From Pseudoalteromonas sp. UG3-2 (GTDB lineage: Bacteria > Pseudomonadota > Gammaproteobacteria > Enterobacterales > Alteromonadaceae), in contig NZ_JAWLJU010000002.1 of the NCBI RefSeq assembly GCF_037120705.1, positions 1,922,001-1,986,000 of the forward strand: 64,000 nt of DNA, in the 5' to 3' direction. The notes below the pieces were generated by a model. The model saw only the letters and a program-made list of their open reading frames with translations, did no database searches and had not been told where the DNA came from. Position 1 is the first letter of the stretch; each line of letters opens with the position of its first letter. Made by a program: the position numbers and the translations under genes. This document shows positions 26,509 through 37,504 of the stretch, piece by piece.

Positions 26509-27861
26509 ATGAAATTTAAATTATCTTTGCTATCAGCCGCACTGCTTTCTTCCAGTCTATTGCTGTTACCGCAGCAAAGTGTGGCCAAGTTACCCGTTGC
26601 CGTAGATGGCCAACAATTACCCACCTTAGCGCCCATGCTAGAAAAGGTCGCCCCGGGCGTTGTAAGTATCCAAGTCCGCGGTGCCAAAGAAGTGCGCCGT
26701 CGCGTTGACCCCTTTGACTTTTTCTTTGGGCAACCACAACCACGGAGTCAAAAGCGGCCGTTCAGTGGCCTAGGCTCGGGTGTTATTATTGATGCCGATG
26801 AAGGCTATGTGGTAACCAACAACCACGTCATTGATGACGCTGATGAAATGATAGTAACACTCAAAGATGGCCGCGAATTCAAGGCAAAATTGCTTGGCAG
26901 CGATCCGGAATCGGACATCGCATTGCTGCAAATCGATGGCGATGATCTCACCGAGGTAAAACTGGCTAACTCCGATAAGTTAAGAGTCGGCGATTTTTCT
27001 GTGGCTATTGGTAACCCTTTTGGTCTCAGTCATACCGTCACTTCGGGCATTATCAGTGCCCTTGGTCGCAGTGGACTAAACATTGAGGGTTACGAAGACT
27101 TTATTCAAACCGATGCTGCCATTAACCAAGGTAACTCTGGTGGCGCACTGGTGAATCTAAAGGGCGAATTAATTGGCATTAACACCGCCATTTTAGGTTC
27201 TTCGGGCGGCAATGTTGGGATTGGTTTTGCAATTCCTTCCAATATGATGAAAAACTTGGTGGATCAGATTGTCGAGTATGGTGAAGTGCGTCGTGGCTCG
27301 CTCGGTATTATGGGCCGTACACTAGACGCGGGCCTTGCCAAAGCACAAGGCTTTGACGTTAAGCGTGGTGCTTATGTCATGCAAGTACTCAAAGACTCTG
27401 CCGCCGATGATGCCGGGCTGAAAGCCAACGATGTCATTGTTAGCCTGAACGGCGACGCCATTGAGAGCTTCAATGAATTACAAGGCAAAATTGCCACTAT
27501 GGGTGAAGGTCGTGAGGTGACGCTGGGTATTTACCGTGATGGTGACATCCGTGAAATCGACGTGGAACTGGGTGGTCAGCAACAGCAACAAGCCAATGCC
27601 GAAGACATCCATCCGATGCTCCGTGGTGCCGTGTTAGAAGGCGGTGAACGCAATGGTAACGAAGGTGTGGTAGTGGTTTCTGTCGAATCGCGTTCACCTG
27701 CAGCCCGAGTTGGCCTAGAAGAAGGCGACGTTATCATGCAAGTGAATCGCCAACGCGTCACCAATGTTAACGACATGTCTAAGTTAATTGATAACATCCA
27801 AGGGAATATTGTTTTAGGTATTAAGCGCGGCCGCGAAACCGTGTTCTACTTAATCCAATAA
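26509..27861 (+). CDS. degQ: Periplasmic serine protease DegQ/DegP family
   Basis: This HtrA-type protease and chaperone degrades misfolded envelope proteins. Signal peptide (to about residue 26) is followed by a trypsin-like domain with the triad His in TNNHVIDDAD, Asp in ESDIALLQ and Ser in GNSGGAL. Two PDZ domains follow (about 260-350 and 365-450). The arrangement degQ-degS directly downstream of zapG matches E. coli, so degQ is the better name than degP, although sequence alone cannot fully separate them. Confidence 0.92.
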   Translation: MKFKLSLLSAALLSSSLLLLPQQSVAKLPVAVDGQQLPTLAPMLEKVAPGVVSIQVRGAKEVRRRVDPFDFFFGQPQPRSQKRPFSGLGSGVIIDADEGYVVTNNHVIDDADEMIVTLKDGREFKAKLLGSDPESDIALLQIDGDDLTEVKLANSDKLRVGDFSVAIGNPFGLSHTVTSGIISALGRSGLNIEGYEDFIQTDAAINQGNSGGALVNLKGELIGINTAILGSSGGNVGIGFAIPSNMMKNLVDQIVEYGEVRRGSLGIMGRTLDAGLAKAQGFDVKRGAYVMQVLKDSAADDAGLKANDVIVSLNGDAIESFNELQGKIATMGEGREVTLGIYRDGDIREIDVELGGQQQQQANAEDIHPMLRGAVLEGGERNGNEGVVVVSVESRSPAARVGLEEGDVIMQVNRQRVTNVNDMSKLIDNIQGNIVLGIKRGRETVFYLIQ

Positions 27862-27881
27862 CCAGCCACTATTTAGGAAAG

Positions 27882-27915
27882 AAACACAGCGAAACTTGTC
27901 GCTGTGTTTTTTTTT
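27882..27915 (+). terminator. Terminator after degQ
   Basis: AACACAGCGA (27883-27892) pairs with TCGCTGTGTT around AACTTG and is followed by a long T-run, 20 bases after the degQ stop. Confidence 0.92.
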
Positions 27916-27959
27916 GTGTCATTATTAGTAAATTACAAAAATTATAAGTTTAAGCGCTC

Positions 27960-29039
27960 GTGTTCAAATTATTTAAGTTTATCTTCCCGCCTTTATTGGC
28001 CGGGCTAGGTATTGCTTTCATTGTTATCTGGTTTAACCCAGAGCTGCGAAGCAATTTACCACAATTAGAGGTCTCACCGCATACCCAAGCCAAGCATATG
28101 AGTTTTGCTGATGCCGTCGATAAAGCGGCCCCCGCAGTGGTGACCATTTTTTCAGAAGGTTTCAGTAATCAACCTAGATACCAACGGCAAAGCACTGTCA
28201 GAGAGCTCGGCTCTGGGGTGATTATGAGCCGCGATGGCTATATCCTGACCAACTATCATGTGGTGAATAATGCCGACCAAATCATTGTTTTACTCACCGA
28301 CGGCAGACAGTATACCGACACCCAATTAATTGGCTTTGACACCATTACCGATTTGGCGTTACTGAAGATCCCAGCGGAAAACCTGCCGGTGATCCCCATC
28401 GATAACAGTTTTAATCCCAGAGTCGGTGATGTGGTGTTAGCGATTGGTAACCCACTGAACTTAGGGCAAACCATCACTCAAGGGATCATTAGCGCAACAG
28501 GCAAGCAAGCACTTACCGACAGTCAATTTAACAGTTTGTTGCAAATGGATGCTGCGATTAATGTGGGTAACTCGGGTGGTGCGGTAGTGAACTCCAATGG
28601 CGCCCTAGTTGGGATTACCTCAGCCCAGTTTAGAACTCGGCTTAACATTGATATCCAAGGTATTTCATTTGCCATTCCGTACGACCTTGCCCTTGAGGTA
28701 ATGAACAAGTTGATCATGGACGGGCGAGTTATTCGTGGTTATTTAGGCTTTAGAGGCACTCCGGTGGACAACACCGGGAAAAGTGTCACAGATCTGTACA
28801 CGCCCATTGTGGGACTCGCGGTGAGCGACCTTGACCCATTGGGACCGGCTTGGCAGGCGGGAATGAAAGAGGGAGATATTGTTGTCAAAGTGGCCGGAGA
28901 TGCGGTTACTAACCCACAGCAAACACTAAAGAAAATTGGCAATACCGCGCCAGGTACTAAGCTCAAATTTGAAGTGTTACGTGGCGGTAAGCGGCTCAAC
29001 ATCAACGTTGAAGTCGCAGAACTAGAAACCGGATACTAA
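27960..29039 (+). CDS. degS: Membrane-anchored stress-sensor protease DegS
   Basis: DegS senses unfolded porin C-termini and makes the first cut in RseA, starting the sigma-E response. The 359-residue protein has an N-terminal membrane anchor (FIFPPLLAGLGIAFIVIWF), the protease triad (TNYHVVNNAD, TDLALLK, GNSGGAV) and a single PDZ domain. The start codon is GTG at 27960. The single PDZ and anchor distinguish it from degQ immediately upstream. Confidence 0.94.
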   Translation: MFKLFKFIFPPLLAGLGIAFIVIWFNPELRSNLPQLEVSPHTQAKHMSFADAVDKAAPAVVTIFSEGFSNQPRYQRQSTVRELGSGVIMSRDGYILTNYHVVNNADQIIVLLTDGRQYTDTQLIGFDTITDLALLKIPAENLPVIPIDNSFNPRVGDVVLAIGNPLNLGQTITQGIISATGKQALTDSQFNSLLQMDAAINVGNSGGAVVNSNGALVGITSAQFRTRLNIDIQGISFAIPYDLALEVMNKLIMDGRVIRGYLGFRGTPVDNTGKSVTDLYTPIVGLAVSDLDPLGPAWQAGMKEGDIVVKVAGDAVTNPQQTLKKIGNTAPGTKLKFEVLRGGKRLNINVEVAELETGY

Positions 29040-29051
29040 CCGGGTATCAGT

Positions 29052-29090
29052 GAAAAATCAGCGCAAGCAGTGTCCTGTTTGCGCTGAGTT
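29052..29090 (-). terminator. Terminator of the mla-murA operon
   Basis: TCAGCGCAA (29058-29066) and TTGCGCTGA (29079-29087) form a nine-base stem; reading the minus strand it is followed by TTTTT. It lies just downstream of murA and also after degS (convergent). Confidence 0.8.
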
Positions 29091-29094
29091 ACTA

Positions 29095-30354
<1,260 letters not shown>

Positions 30355-30367
30355 TTATGGCACTCCG

Positions 30368-30625
30368 CTATTGTGGCAGGATAAATTTGCGCTCTTTTTG
30401 CCACTCATCCGCAGTGAAAGCGCGAATGCTAACGGCGTGGATAGTACCGTCTTTGATGGTATCCATTAACGGACCATAGATCAGCTGCTCACGCTTAAGC
30501 CTTCTTAATCCGTCAAAACACGCTCCAACTGCAATCACTTCATAATGGCTACCATTCGCTTTAACAATGATTTCGTCCAGCGATAGCGTTTCTTTTAATA
30601 GGGTTTCGACTTGATTTGTTTCCAT
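30368..30625 (-). CDS. ibaG: BolA-family protein IbaG
   Basis: IbaG is a small BolA-like protein that can bind Fe-S clusters with monothiol glutaredoxins and is linked to acid stress. The 85 residues show VKANGSHYEVIAVGACFDGLRRLKREQLIY with the conserved His and the RxKREQ helix, then HAVSIRAFTADEW. The ATG at 30625 aligns best with the family; a GTG at 30634 overlapping the mlaB stop is an alternative start. Confidence 0.93.
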   Translation of the reverse strand: METNQVETLLKETLSLDEIIVKANGSHYEVIAVGACFDGLRRLKREQLIYGPLMDTIKDGTIHAVSIRAFTADEWQKERKFILPQ

Positions 30626-30630
30626 TAGAC

Positions 30631-30936
30631 TCACTCAAATAAGGTTGTCACCTGCCCCAGCTCCATCAAACTTTGCAGCTGCACAGGTGTATTTTTCAGC
30701 TCTAGACGAATGTCTCGCTGTTTTAATTGACCTAAAGAGTGAATTAACCAAGCTAAGCCCGCAGTGTCAACCCTTGTCACTTCAGAAAGGTTAAAATTGA
30801 CGGTTGATTGTGCATTTTTCAACAATTCGGTGATCTCAGACCCTTGTAGGGCACTTGGCAAACTCTCTCTTGTCAGTTCGCCATTTAACACGATTTCACC
30901 TTTACTTTGCGTGAATGAGATTTTAGGCGCTGCCAT
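30631..30936 (-). CDS. mlaB: Mla system STAS-domain subunit MlaB
   Basis: MlaB is the cytoplasmic STAS-domain subunit that stabilises the MlaFEDB lipid transporter. About 101 residues; the STAS signature VNFNLSEVTRVDTAGLAWLIH is present with the conserved threonine region. The ATG at 30936 has GAGG five bases upstream; two further start codons lie three and six bases earlier. It overlaps the end of mlaC. Confidence 0.9.
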   Translation of the reverse strand: MAAPKISFTQSKGEIVLNGELTRESLPSALQGSEITELLKNAQSTVNFNLSEVTRVDTAGLAWLIHSLGQLKQRDIRLELKNTPVQLQSLMELGQVTTLFE

Positions 30937-31606
30937 CATCACCTCGAAACTGCACTGGCAGCTTACTTTTTTTATCCAGTAGCTCTATCACATGCTCAAT
31001 CCCTTGCTGCCGCAAGATACCATGAAGCTCAGTTTGTTTGGCGTCAAGTAAACTAATTCCTTCAGCCATCATATCGTAGGCGCGCCAATCATTATCCTTA
31101 CCACGACGTACTTTAAAATCGATTTTGATGTCGGGTTTACCCGCTTCAACAATCTTAGTTTTGACAATGGCAATGTTCTCCCCCTCAAAAGGTCGATGCT
31201 CACCAAACACCACTTCCTGATCTTGGTACTGGGTAAATACACCGGCATAAGTAGCAACCAAGTAGTTTCTAAATACCTCTATAAACTCTCGGATATGCTC
31301 TATCGCGGCAGCTTTTTGTTGCTGATCTTCCATATTGCGCACGGTTTGGATATAAGCCCCTAGCACGCGGTAAGCTGCATACTTGTAATCAATGTATGGC
31401 ATTAGCTCTTCTTCAACGATAACACGTAAGTGCTCTTTGTCTTGCTCAATAATTTCTTGCTCTCGAGCCACCCGTGCAAAGGTCTGATCGGCAACTTGCT
31501 CTACCATTTTATAGGGGTTGCTCTCATCCACTTCTTTAGCGCTAATTGGCAATGCAAATAACAGAGCGAGCAGCAGTGCCAACCTAATATTAAACATCTT
31601 GTGCAT
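30923..31606 (-). CDS. mlaC: Periplasmic phospholipid-binding protein MlaC
   Basis: MlaC shuttles phospholipids across the periplasm between the outer-membrane MlaA complex and MlaFEDB. A signal peptide (LALLLALLFALPISA) is followed by the all-in-one Tol_Tol_Ttg2 domain with DYKYAAYRVLGAYIQTV and YDMMAEGISLLDAKQTELHG. 227 residues, slightly longer than E. coli MlaC. It starts two bases after mlaD. Confidence 0.94.
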   Translation of the reverse strand: MHKMFNIRLALLLALLFALPISAKEVDESNPYKMVEQVADQTFARVAREQEIIEQDKEHLRVIVEEELMPYIDYKYAAYRVLGAYIQTVRNMEDQQQKAAAIEHIREFIEVFRNYLVATYAGVFTQYQDQEVVFGEHRPFEGENIAIVKTKIVEAGKPDIKIDFKVRRGKDNDWRAYDMMAEGISLLDAKQTELHGILRQQGIEHVIELLDKKSKLPVQFRGDDGSA

Positions 31607-31608
31607 TT

Positions 31609-32154
31609 CTATTCGCTCCCTTGATTAAACAAGAATTGGCCGATTAACTCTTCTAATACTAGTGCAGATTTGGTGTCAGTGATCATGTCACCGTCTTTCA
31701 ATGCCTTGGTTTCAACCCCAAAGAGTGATTCTATATCAACGCTGTCGCTGCTAGTCACCTCTTGCCCAAGGCATTTTTGTTTTGCCGACTCTGCGGCAAT
31801 AACAGGCGAAATACCCAAGTATTGCTCACCTAAAATACCTGACGTAAGAATGGATACCGAAGAGGTATCGGAGAACTGACACTCATAGTTACGGTCAATG
31901 CTCATTGATACCACTGGCACAAATTCTTCAGGGTGAATATGGATTTTTTCCACGCGACCTATGACAACACCACCCACTTTAATTGGTGCACGGGTTTTTA
32001 ACGAACCAATGTTCTCAAACTTGGCCTCTAGCGTGTAGGTTTCGCCATTTCCTGCGATACCTGTGTTGGCAACCTTTAGGGCTAACAATACAAACGCGCC
32101 AATCCCAAGCGCAACGAACAAACCAACTAAAATCTCTGTTTTCCGTGAATTCAT
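31609..32154 (-). CDS. mlaD: Mla system MCE-domain subunit MlaD
   Basis: MlaD forms a hexameric MCE ring anchored in the inner membrane that guides lipids to and from MlaC. An N-terminal membrane helix (ILVGLFVALGIGAFVLLAL) is followed by the MCE domain, KFENIGSLKTRAPIKVGGVV and SVSILTSGILGEQYLGISP. 181 residues, near the usual length. It sits between mlaE and mlaC. Confidence 0.95.
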   Translation of the reverse strand: MNSRKTEILVGLFVALGIGAFVLLALKVANTGIAGNGETYTLEAKFENIGSLKTRAPIKVGGVVIGRVEKIHIHPEEFVPVVSMSIDRNYECQFSDTSSVSILTSGILGEQYLGISPVIAAESAKQKCLGQEVTSSDSVDIESLFGVETKALKDGDMITDTKSALVLEELIGQFLFNQGSE

Positions 32155-32167
32155 TTTTTAAAACCTT

Positions 32168-32947
32168 TTAACTTGAGAACATAACTGCGGTTAATACAAA
32201 GTCAAAGCCAAGCACCGCCAGTGATGAGTGCACCACTGTCTCAGTGGTGGCTTTACTGATCCCTTCTGAAGTTGGGATACAGTCATAGCCTTTGTATAAC
32301 GCAATCCAAGTTACCAATAACGCAAATACGAAACTCTTAATAAGTCCGTTCAAAATATCTTTTTGGAACGACACTTGCGACTGCATAATCGACCAGAAGC
32401 TGCCTGAATCGACACCTAGCCAATCAACACCCACAAGATGTGCACCGAGTATGGCAATCGCAGAGAAAATTAATGCCAGTAACGGCATACTGATAACCCC
32501 AGCCCAAAACCTTGGCGAAATCACTCGCTTCAGTGGATCTATAGCCATCATTTCAAGACTGGATAGTTGCTCCGTTGCTTTCATCAAGCCAATTTCGGCA
32601 GTTAACGCACTCCCCGCCCGACCAGCAAATAACAATGCGGTTACCACAGGTCCCAGCTCACGCAATAAGCTTAATGCCACTAAAGGCCCTAAACTGTCTT
32701 CGGCACCGTAGCCCACCAAAACAGTATAGCCCTGTAGCGCCAATACCATACCAATAAATAGCCCCGACACCATGATGATTAATAGCGACTGGTGACCCAC
32801 TTGGTATAGCTGTTTAATCAATAATGGCGTGCCTTTACGAACATTTGGCAAACTAAACAATGTGCCTGCAAGCATGCTAGTAGCACGACCCAAAGCCGCA
32901 AATCGACTTAAGGTTTTATGACCAAGGCGCTGAAGTAAATCCATCAT
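32168..32947 (-). CDS. mlaE: Mla ABC transporter permease MlaE
   Basis: This is the inner-membrane permease of the phospholipid transporter that preserves outer-membrane asymmetry. The 259-residue protein shows the MlaE/Ttg2B permease pattern: [52 protein letters not shown], and several membrane helices. It overlaps mlaF by four bases (ATGA). Confidence 0.96.
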   Translation of the reverse strand: MMDLLQRLGHKTLSRFAALGRATSMLAGTLFSLPNVRKGTPLLIKQLYQVGHQSLLIIMVSGLFIGMVLALQGYTVLVGYGAEDSLGPLVALSLLRELGPVVTALLFAGRAGSALTAEIGLMKATEQLSSLEMMAIDPLKRVISPRFWAGVISMPLLALIFSAIAILGAHLVGVDWLGVDSGSFWSIMQSQVSFQKDILNGLIKSFVFALLVTWIALYKGYDCIPTSEGISKATTETVVHSSLAVLGFDFVLTAVMFSS

Positions 32948-33750
32948 TTGACACCTCCAGATAACAACGCTTGCTGATAATCCGGCGCTTCATAATGAAA
33001 TGGCACTGGGCCATCAGCCAAGCCTTGCAGGAATTGCTGCACCAATTCTGATTCATGCTGCAACATTTGTTCGGGTGTGCCTGACCCAATCACGCCTTGA
33101 TCGGCAATTATGACCACGTGATCGGCAATACTGAGTACCTCAGTAACATCGTGGGTAACAATGAGGGAAGACAAGCCCAGCACTTCATTGAGGGATTTAA
33201 TTAACCGCACCAACACTCCCATTGAAATAGGATCTTGGCCTGCGAATGGCTCATCATACATGATAAGTTCAGGGTCTAATGCTATGGCTCGAGCCAAAGC
33301 CGCACGGCGCGCCATACCGCCGGAGAGCTCAGCTGGTTGCATGTCTTTTGCACCACGCAAGCCCACCGCTTGCAGCTTCATTAACACAACAAGGCGGATC
33401 AGTTCTTCTGATAACTCGGTATGCTCTCGCAGTGGAAAAGCCACGTTATCAAACACACTCATATCGGTAAACAAGGCACCACTTTGAAATAACATGCTCA
33501 TGCGAGTTCTTGCTTGATAGAGTGCGGTTCGAGACATTTTAGGAATGCTGTTGCCAGCAAAAACAATATCACCGGAGTCCGGCTTAAGCTGACCACCAAT
33601 CAGGCGCAACATGGTGGTTTTACCAATCCCGCTTGGCCCCATAATGGCGGTAATTTTGCCCTTGGGTACGGAAAAGCTCATGTTTTTGTAGATGATCCTT
33701 TCACCTCGAGAAAAGGTTACATCCTTGACTTCTACAATTGACTGCGACAA
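32944..33750 (-). CDS. mlaF: Mla ABC transporter ATPase MlaF
   Basis: MlaF powers the lipid transporter. It has Walker A GPSGIGKT, the Q-loop region [14 protein letters not shown], signature [11 protein letters not shown], Walker [11 protein letters not shown] and the switch histidine VTHD. I place the start at the TTG at 33750, where GGAG lies six bases upstream; this gives 268 residues and aligns with the E. coli start. The frame remains open to a TTG at 33807, which has no visible ribosome binding site. It is the first gene of mlaFEDCB. Confidence 0.93.
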   Translation of the reverse strand: MSQSIVEVKDVTFSRGERIIYKNMSFSVPKGKITAIMGPSGIGKTTMLRLIGGQLKPDSGDIVFAGNSIPKMSRTALYQARTRMSMLFQSGALFTDMSVFDNVAFPLREHTELSEELIRLVVLMKLQAVGLRGAKDMQPAELSGGMARRAALARAIALDPELIMYDEPFAGQDPISMGVLVRLIKSLNEVLGLSSLIVTHDVTEVLSIADHVVIIADQGVIGSGTPEQMLQHESELVQQFLQGLADGPVPFHYEAPDYQQALLSGGVK

Positions 33751-33926
33751 GTCGCTCTCCAGATCGAGACTAAATTCATCCCTATATGATACTTTTTTTT
33801 CAATCAAGATGGAAAATCGTTTTGGTAAATTTTTGTAAGTTTGTAAATGTCGCGGTTTACTTATACTTTCGATGGCGCTTTTGGTAGTATCTACGAAAAT
33901 TTAAATCCGTTTCTGGCTAGAGGTTT

Positions 33927-34886
33927 ATGGTTCTATCGTTTGTTATTCTGGTTCTGGGCTTTATCGCCTTAGTTTGGAGTGCCGATCGTTTTGTATTCGG
34001 AGCCGCAGCGTTAGCACGTAACTTTGGCGTGCCAACCTTAATCGTAGGGTTAACCATTGTTGCCATGGGCTCTTCTGCACCAGAAATGATGGTGGCTGCA
34101 CAAGCTGCTCTCGCAGACAAAACCGACACCGCGGTAGGCAACGCCATTGGCTCTAATATTGCCAATATTTTATTGGTGCTGGGGATCACCGCTCTACTGA
34201 GGCCATTATCTGTCGGCTCCGGTATTTTACGCCGAGAAATGCCGCTATTAATTCTGGTTTCCCTAGGTGCTTGGTACATCGTCAGTGATAACGCCTTTAG
34301 CTTCAGCGAAGGGGTGGTCTTGTTAGTGGGCTTTATCACCTTTATTGTGGCGCTAATTATCGTCACCAAAAACAGTGGCGGCCAAAGTGATGACCCCTTA
34401 GTCAGCGAAGCTTGCGACGAAGTGCCCGATAATATCCCCACCCAAAAAGCCGTTTTTTGGCTCGTTGTCGGCATGGTGCTATTACCAATTAGTGCCGATT
34501 ATTTAGTCGGTGCTGCGGTGGATATTGCCAAATACTTTGGCATGAGCGATCTATTAATTGGACTGACCATCATTGCCATTGGTACCAGTTTGCCGGAATT
34601 AGCAGCCTGTATTGCTGGGGTGCTGAAAAATGAAGATGACTTAGCCCTGGGCAACATCATTGGCTCCAATATTTTTAATATCCTCGCTGTTTTATCCATT
34701 GCTGGCATTATCAACCCCGCTAATTTAGATTTAAATATAGCGTCGCGAGATATTTATATCATGCTTGGTGCCACACTGTTGTTATTGCTTATGAGCCTGA
34801 GCATCACTGGCAAACGTCGCATCAACCGTATTGAAGGTGGCTGCTTGCTAGCTGGATTTACGGCGTACATTTATTACATTATTTAG
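33927..34886 (+). CDS. yrbG: Calcium/sodium antiporter family protein (YrbG/CaxA)
   Basis: This is a 319-residue inner-membrane exchanger of the Ca2+:cation antiporter family. It has two inverted repeats carrying the alpha motifs: GLTIVAMGSSAPEMMV with GNAIGSNIANILLVLG in the first half, and GLTIIAIGTSLPELAA with GNIIGSNIFNILAVL in the second. About ten membrane helices are visible. Its position between mlaF (divergent) and kdsD is conserved. Confidence 0.93.
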   Translation: MVLSFVILVLGFIALVWSADRFVFGAAALARNFGVPTLIVGLTIVAMGSSAPEMMVAAQAALADKTDTAVGNAIGSNIANILLVLGITALLRPLSVGSGILRREMPLLILVSLGAWYIVSDNAFSFSEGVVLLVGFITFIVALIIVTKNSGGQSDDPLVSEACDEVPDNIPTQKAVFWLVVGMVLLPISADYLVGAAVDIAKYFGMSDLLIGLTIIAIGTSLPELAACIAGVLKNEDDLALGNIIGSNIFNILAVLSIAGIINPANLDLNIASRDIYIMLGATLLLLLMSLSITGKRRINRIEGGCLLAGFTAYIYYII

Positions 34887-34895
34887 GAACTGGCT

Positions 34896-35867
34896 GTGTC
34901 AACACATCATTTCATTGCTTCTGCCAAGCACGTTTTTGCAACCGAGCTCGCTGCAATCGAAGAAGTGCAGCGTTTTGTCGACTCAGAGTTTGCTGCAGCC
35001 TGTGAACTCATGTTTAATTGTCAGGGTCGAATTATTGTCGTTGGTATGGGAAAATCGGGCCATATTGGTAACAAGATAGCCGCGACCCTAGCCAGCACTG
35101 GCAGCCCAGCGTTTTTCGTGCACCCAGGAGAGGCCAGTCACGGCGATTTAGGCATGATCACTGCGGATGACGTCATTGTCATGATTTCCAACTCAGGGGA
35201 AACCCAAGAGGTGGTGTCAATTCTACCGGTGATCAAACGCCTTGGCGCCCCGGTCATTGCCATGACCGGAAACCCAGAATCAACGATGGCGAAAAATGCC
35301 ACGGTGCATGTCTGTGTTAAAGTGTCTAAAGAGGCGTGCCCACTAGGATTAGCGCCCACGGCCAGCACCACAGCGACCTTAGTGATGGGCGATGCCATGG
35401 CGGTCGCTTTACTCGAAGCACGAGGCTTCACCGCGGATGACTTTGCCCTTTCTCACCCTGGTGGCAGCCTTGGCAAACGCTTACTACTGACACTCAATGA
35501 TGTGATGCACAGCGGGGATACTATCCCTATGGTCCATGAGCTCAGTACAGTGAAAGAGGCCTTATTTGAAATGTCAGCTAAAGGCTTAGGTATGACCGCC
35601 ATTATCGATGACCACAAATGCCTTAAAGGGATTTTTACCGATGGTGACTTGCGTCGTATTATCGAGCAAAAAATCGATATTCATAGCACCCCCATCACCC
35701 AAGTAATGACGGCCAAATGCACCACCGGGAAAGCCAATATGTTGGCAGCTGAAGTGCTTAATATTATGGAAAAAAAGCGCATCAATGGCTTAATTGTGGT
35801 GGATGATAACAACAGCCCGATTGGTGCTTTGAATACTCAAGATTTGCTGCGAGCAGGAGTGTTATAA
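34896..35867 (+). CDS. kdsD: D-arabinose 5-phosphate isomerase KdsD
   Basis: KdsD converts ribulose 5-phosphate to arabinose 5-phosphate, the first step of Kdo synthesis for lipopolysaccharide. A SIS domain (VVGMGKSGHIGNKIAATLASTG, SNSGETQEV) is followed by a CBS pair (about 205-323). GTG start at 34896. Its stop overlaps the kdsC start by one base. Confidence 0.96.
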   Translation: MSTHHFIASAKHVFATELAAIEEVQRFVDSEFAAACELMFNCQGRIIVVGMGKSGHIGNKIAATLASTGSPAFFVHPGEASHGDLGMITADDVIVMISNSGETQEVVSILPVIKRLGAPVIAMTGNPESTMAKNATVHVCVKVSKEACPLGLAPTASTTATLVMGDAMAVALLEARGFTADDFALSHPGGSLGKRLLLTLNDVMHSGDTIPMVHELSTVKEALFEMSAKGLGMTAIIDDHKCLKGIFTDGDLRRIIEQKIDIHSTPITQVMTAKCTTGKANMLAAEVLNIMEKKRINGLIVVDDNNSPIGALNTQDLLRAGVL

Positions 35868-36418
35868 TGCAGTTTAAAGATTTATATCAGCCCATATCTG
35901 AGTCCGCTTGGCAGCAAGCCAGCAAAATTAAATTACTTATTTGCGACATTGACGGTGTTTTTTCCGATGGTCGCATATACTTAGGCAATAATGGCGAAGA
36001 ACTAAAAGCGTTTAATACCAAAGATGGATTTGGCGTCAAAGCGCTCATTGACAGTGGCGTTGAAGTGGCCGTTATTACCGGTCGCCATTCACAAATTGTT
36101 CAGCAGCGTATGACTAGCTTGAATGTAAAGCACATTTATCAAGGCCAAGAGGACAAGTTGCAAGCCTATCAAGCACTGAAAAACACACTCAATCTAAGCG
36201 ACAGTGACATTGCCTACATAGGCGATGACGGCCCAGATTTGCCAGTAATGGCGCAAGTGGGTTTTGCTGTAGCGGTCAACGATGCTCACCCGGTGATTAA
36301 ACAGATTTCAGATTACATTACCTTGCAGCCAGGGGGCTTTGGCGCAGTGCGAGAGCTCACCGACTTATTGATGTTAAGCCAAGGTCATAGCCTAACCACC
36401 AAAGGTGTCAGTGCATGA
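35867..36418 (+). CDS. kdsC: Kdo 8-phosphate phosphatase KdsC
   Basis: KdsC removes phosphate from Kdo-8-P, a HAD-superfamily enzyme that acts as a tetramer. The nucleophile motif is CDIDGVFSDGRIYL; other HAD motifs are VITGRHS and YIGDDGPDLPVM. 183 residues. It is coupled to kdsD and lptC by short overlaps. Confidence 0.96.
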   Translation: MQFKDLYQPISESAWQQASKIKLLICDIDGVFSDGRIYLGNNGEELKAFNTKDGFGVKALIDSGVEVAVITGRHSQIVQQRMTSLNVKHIYQGQEDKLQAYQALKNTLNLSDSDIAYIGDDGPDLPVMAQVGFAVAVNDAHPVIKQISDYITLQPGGFGAVRELTDLLMLSQGHSLTTKGVSA

Positions 36419-36969
36419 CCGTACTTCGTGTCATCTTACTTATTGTTTTCGCAGCCATCATGGTGTGGATGTGGTCTCCCATGTTCAACCAAGATACTAG
36501 CCGCAAAAGCCAAGGAGATGAGCCGCTGGCTAAACCTGACTATGTCGCCACCGCATTACAACAAACCACCTACAGTGAAAATGGCTTGCTCAACTACCAA
36601 GTCACGGCAGATAAGATGGAACTCTATCAAGACCTTGGTTTTAGCCATTTTGAGAAACCCATTTTCACTTTGTACAACGGCGAGCAAAATTGGCGCATTA
36701 GCGCCCTTGAAGCCACGTTATATGAAAACAACACCCTGATTTTAGAGGGCCAGGTACTAGCACAAAACTTAGTGCCAAACGCCATGATAAGCGATATTAA
36801 CGCCGATAATGTCAGAGTCGATATTAAGCAAAAATTGATGAAGTCGGAACATCCAGTCATTATTACAGGTCCTAGTGTTAAGATCACCGGAAAAGGCCTG
36901 CATGCGGATTTACACAACCAAGTGATCGAACTCATCAATCACACTAAGACAATTTATTATGACCAGTAA
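36415..36969 (+). CDS. lptC: LPS export protein LptC
   Basis: LptC is the bitopic inner-membrane protein that passes LPS from LptB2FG to LptA. An N-terminal membrane helix (LRVILLIVFAAIMVWMW) is followed by a beta-jellyroll domain, with YQVTADKMELYQDLGFSHFE being typical. 184 residues, overlapping kdsC by four bases. Confidence 0.93.
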   Translation: MTVLRVILLIVFAAIMVWMWSPMFNQDTSRKSQGDEPLAKPDYVATALQQTTYSENGLLNYQVTADKMELYQDLGFSHFEKPIFTLYNGEQNWRISALEATLYENNTLILEGQVLAQNLVPNAMISDINADNVRVDIKQKLMKSEHPVIITGPSVKITGKGLHADLHNQVIELINHTKTIYYDQ

Positions 36970-37504
36970 AGTAATGAACAAACTCGTTTTTTTAGGCTTA
37001 TTAGCTGCCGCTACCAGCGCGCTCGCCGCGGAGCAAAATGAAGTCATCATTGATTCCGGCAGACAGCAAGCCCAGCTACAGAGCAACATTGGTATTTTTG
37101 AGCAAAACGTGGTGATTATCCATGGTGACAGAAAAATCCAAGCCGACCGCCTAGAGGTCCATCGTCGCGCAGAGCTTGGCACCAACAAACAATTATTGGT
37201 TGCCACCGGAAGCCCAGCTATTTTTAGTGAAAAGCAAGCGGATGGTAGTTTATTAGAGGCTAAAGCCAATGAAATTCGTTACGACGTCGCAGCACTGACG
37301 CTAGTCATTTCCGGTGACGCCGAAATTAGCCAAGCAGGACAAAAAATTAATGCTCAGGTCATCACCTATGATATTGAACAACAACTGATCAGCGCAGAAC
37401 GTTCAGGACAACAAGACTCCAGGGTCAGAACGGTATTAGTGCCGGTTAATGAGGGCGATGAAAACAAAAAAGAAAAAGAACCATCGCAAGGTAACAATCC
37501 ATGA
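36959..37504 (+). CDS. lptA: LPS periplasmic bridge protein LptA
   Basis: LptA polymerises into the periplasmic bridge that carries LPS to the outer membrane. The signal peptide ([17 protein letters not shown]) is followed by the OstA-like jellyroll ([31 protein letters not shown]) and a charged tail. The ATG at 36959 overlaps lptC; an ATG at 36974 is an alternative. It overlaps lptB by four bases. Confidence 0.94.
   Translation: MTSKVMNKLVFLGLLAAATSALAAEQNEVIIDSGRQQAQLQSNIGIFEQNVVIIHGDRKIQADRLEVHRRAELGTNKQLLVATGSPAIFSEKQADGSLLEAKANEIRYDVAALTLVISGDAEISQAGQKINAQVITYDIEQQLISAERSGQQDSRVRTVLVPVNEGDENKKEKEPSQGNNP

Noticed and set aside
33917..34474. Open frame of 185 codons antisense to the Ca/Na antiporter gene
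   Set aside because: The plus strand has clear antiporter alpha motifs; the minus frame is a by-product of that codon use.
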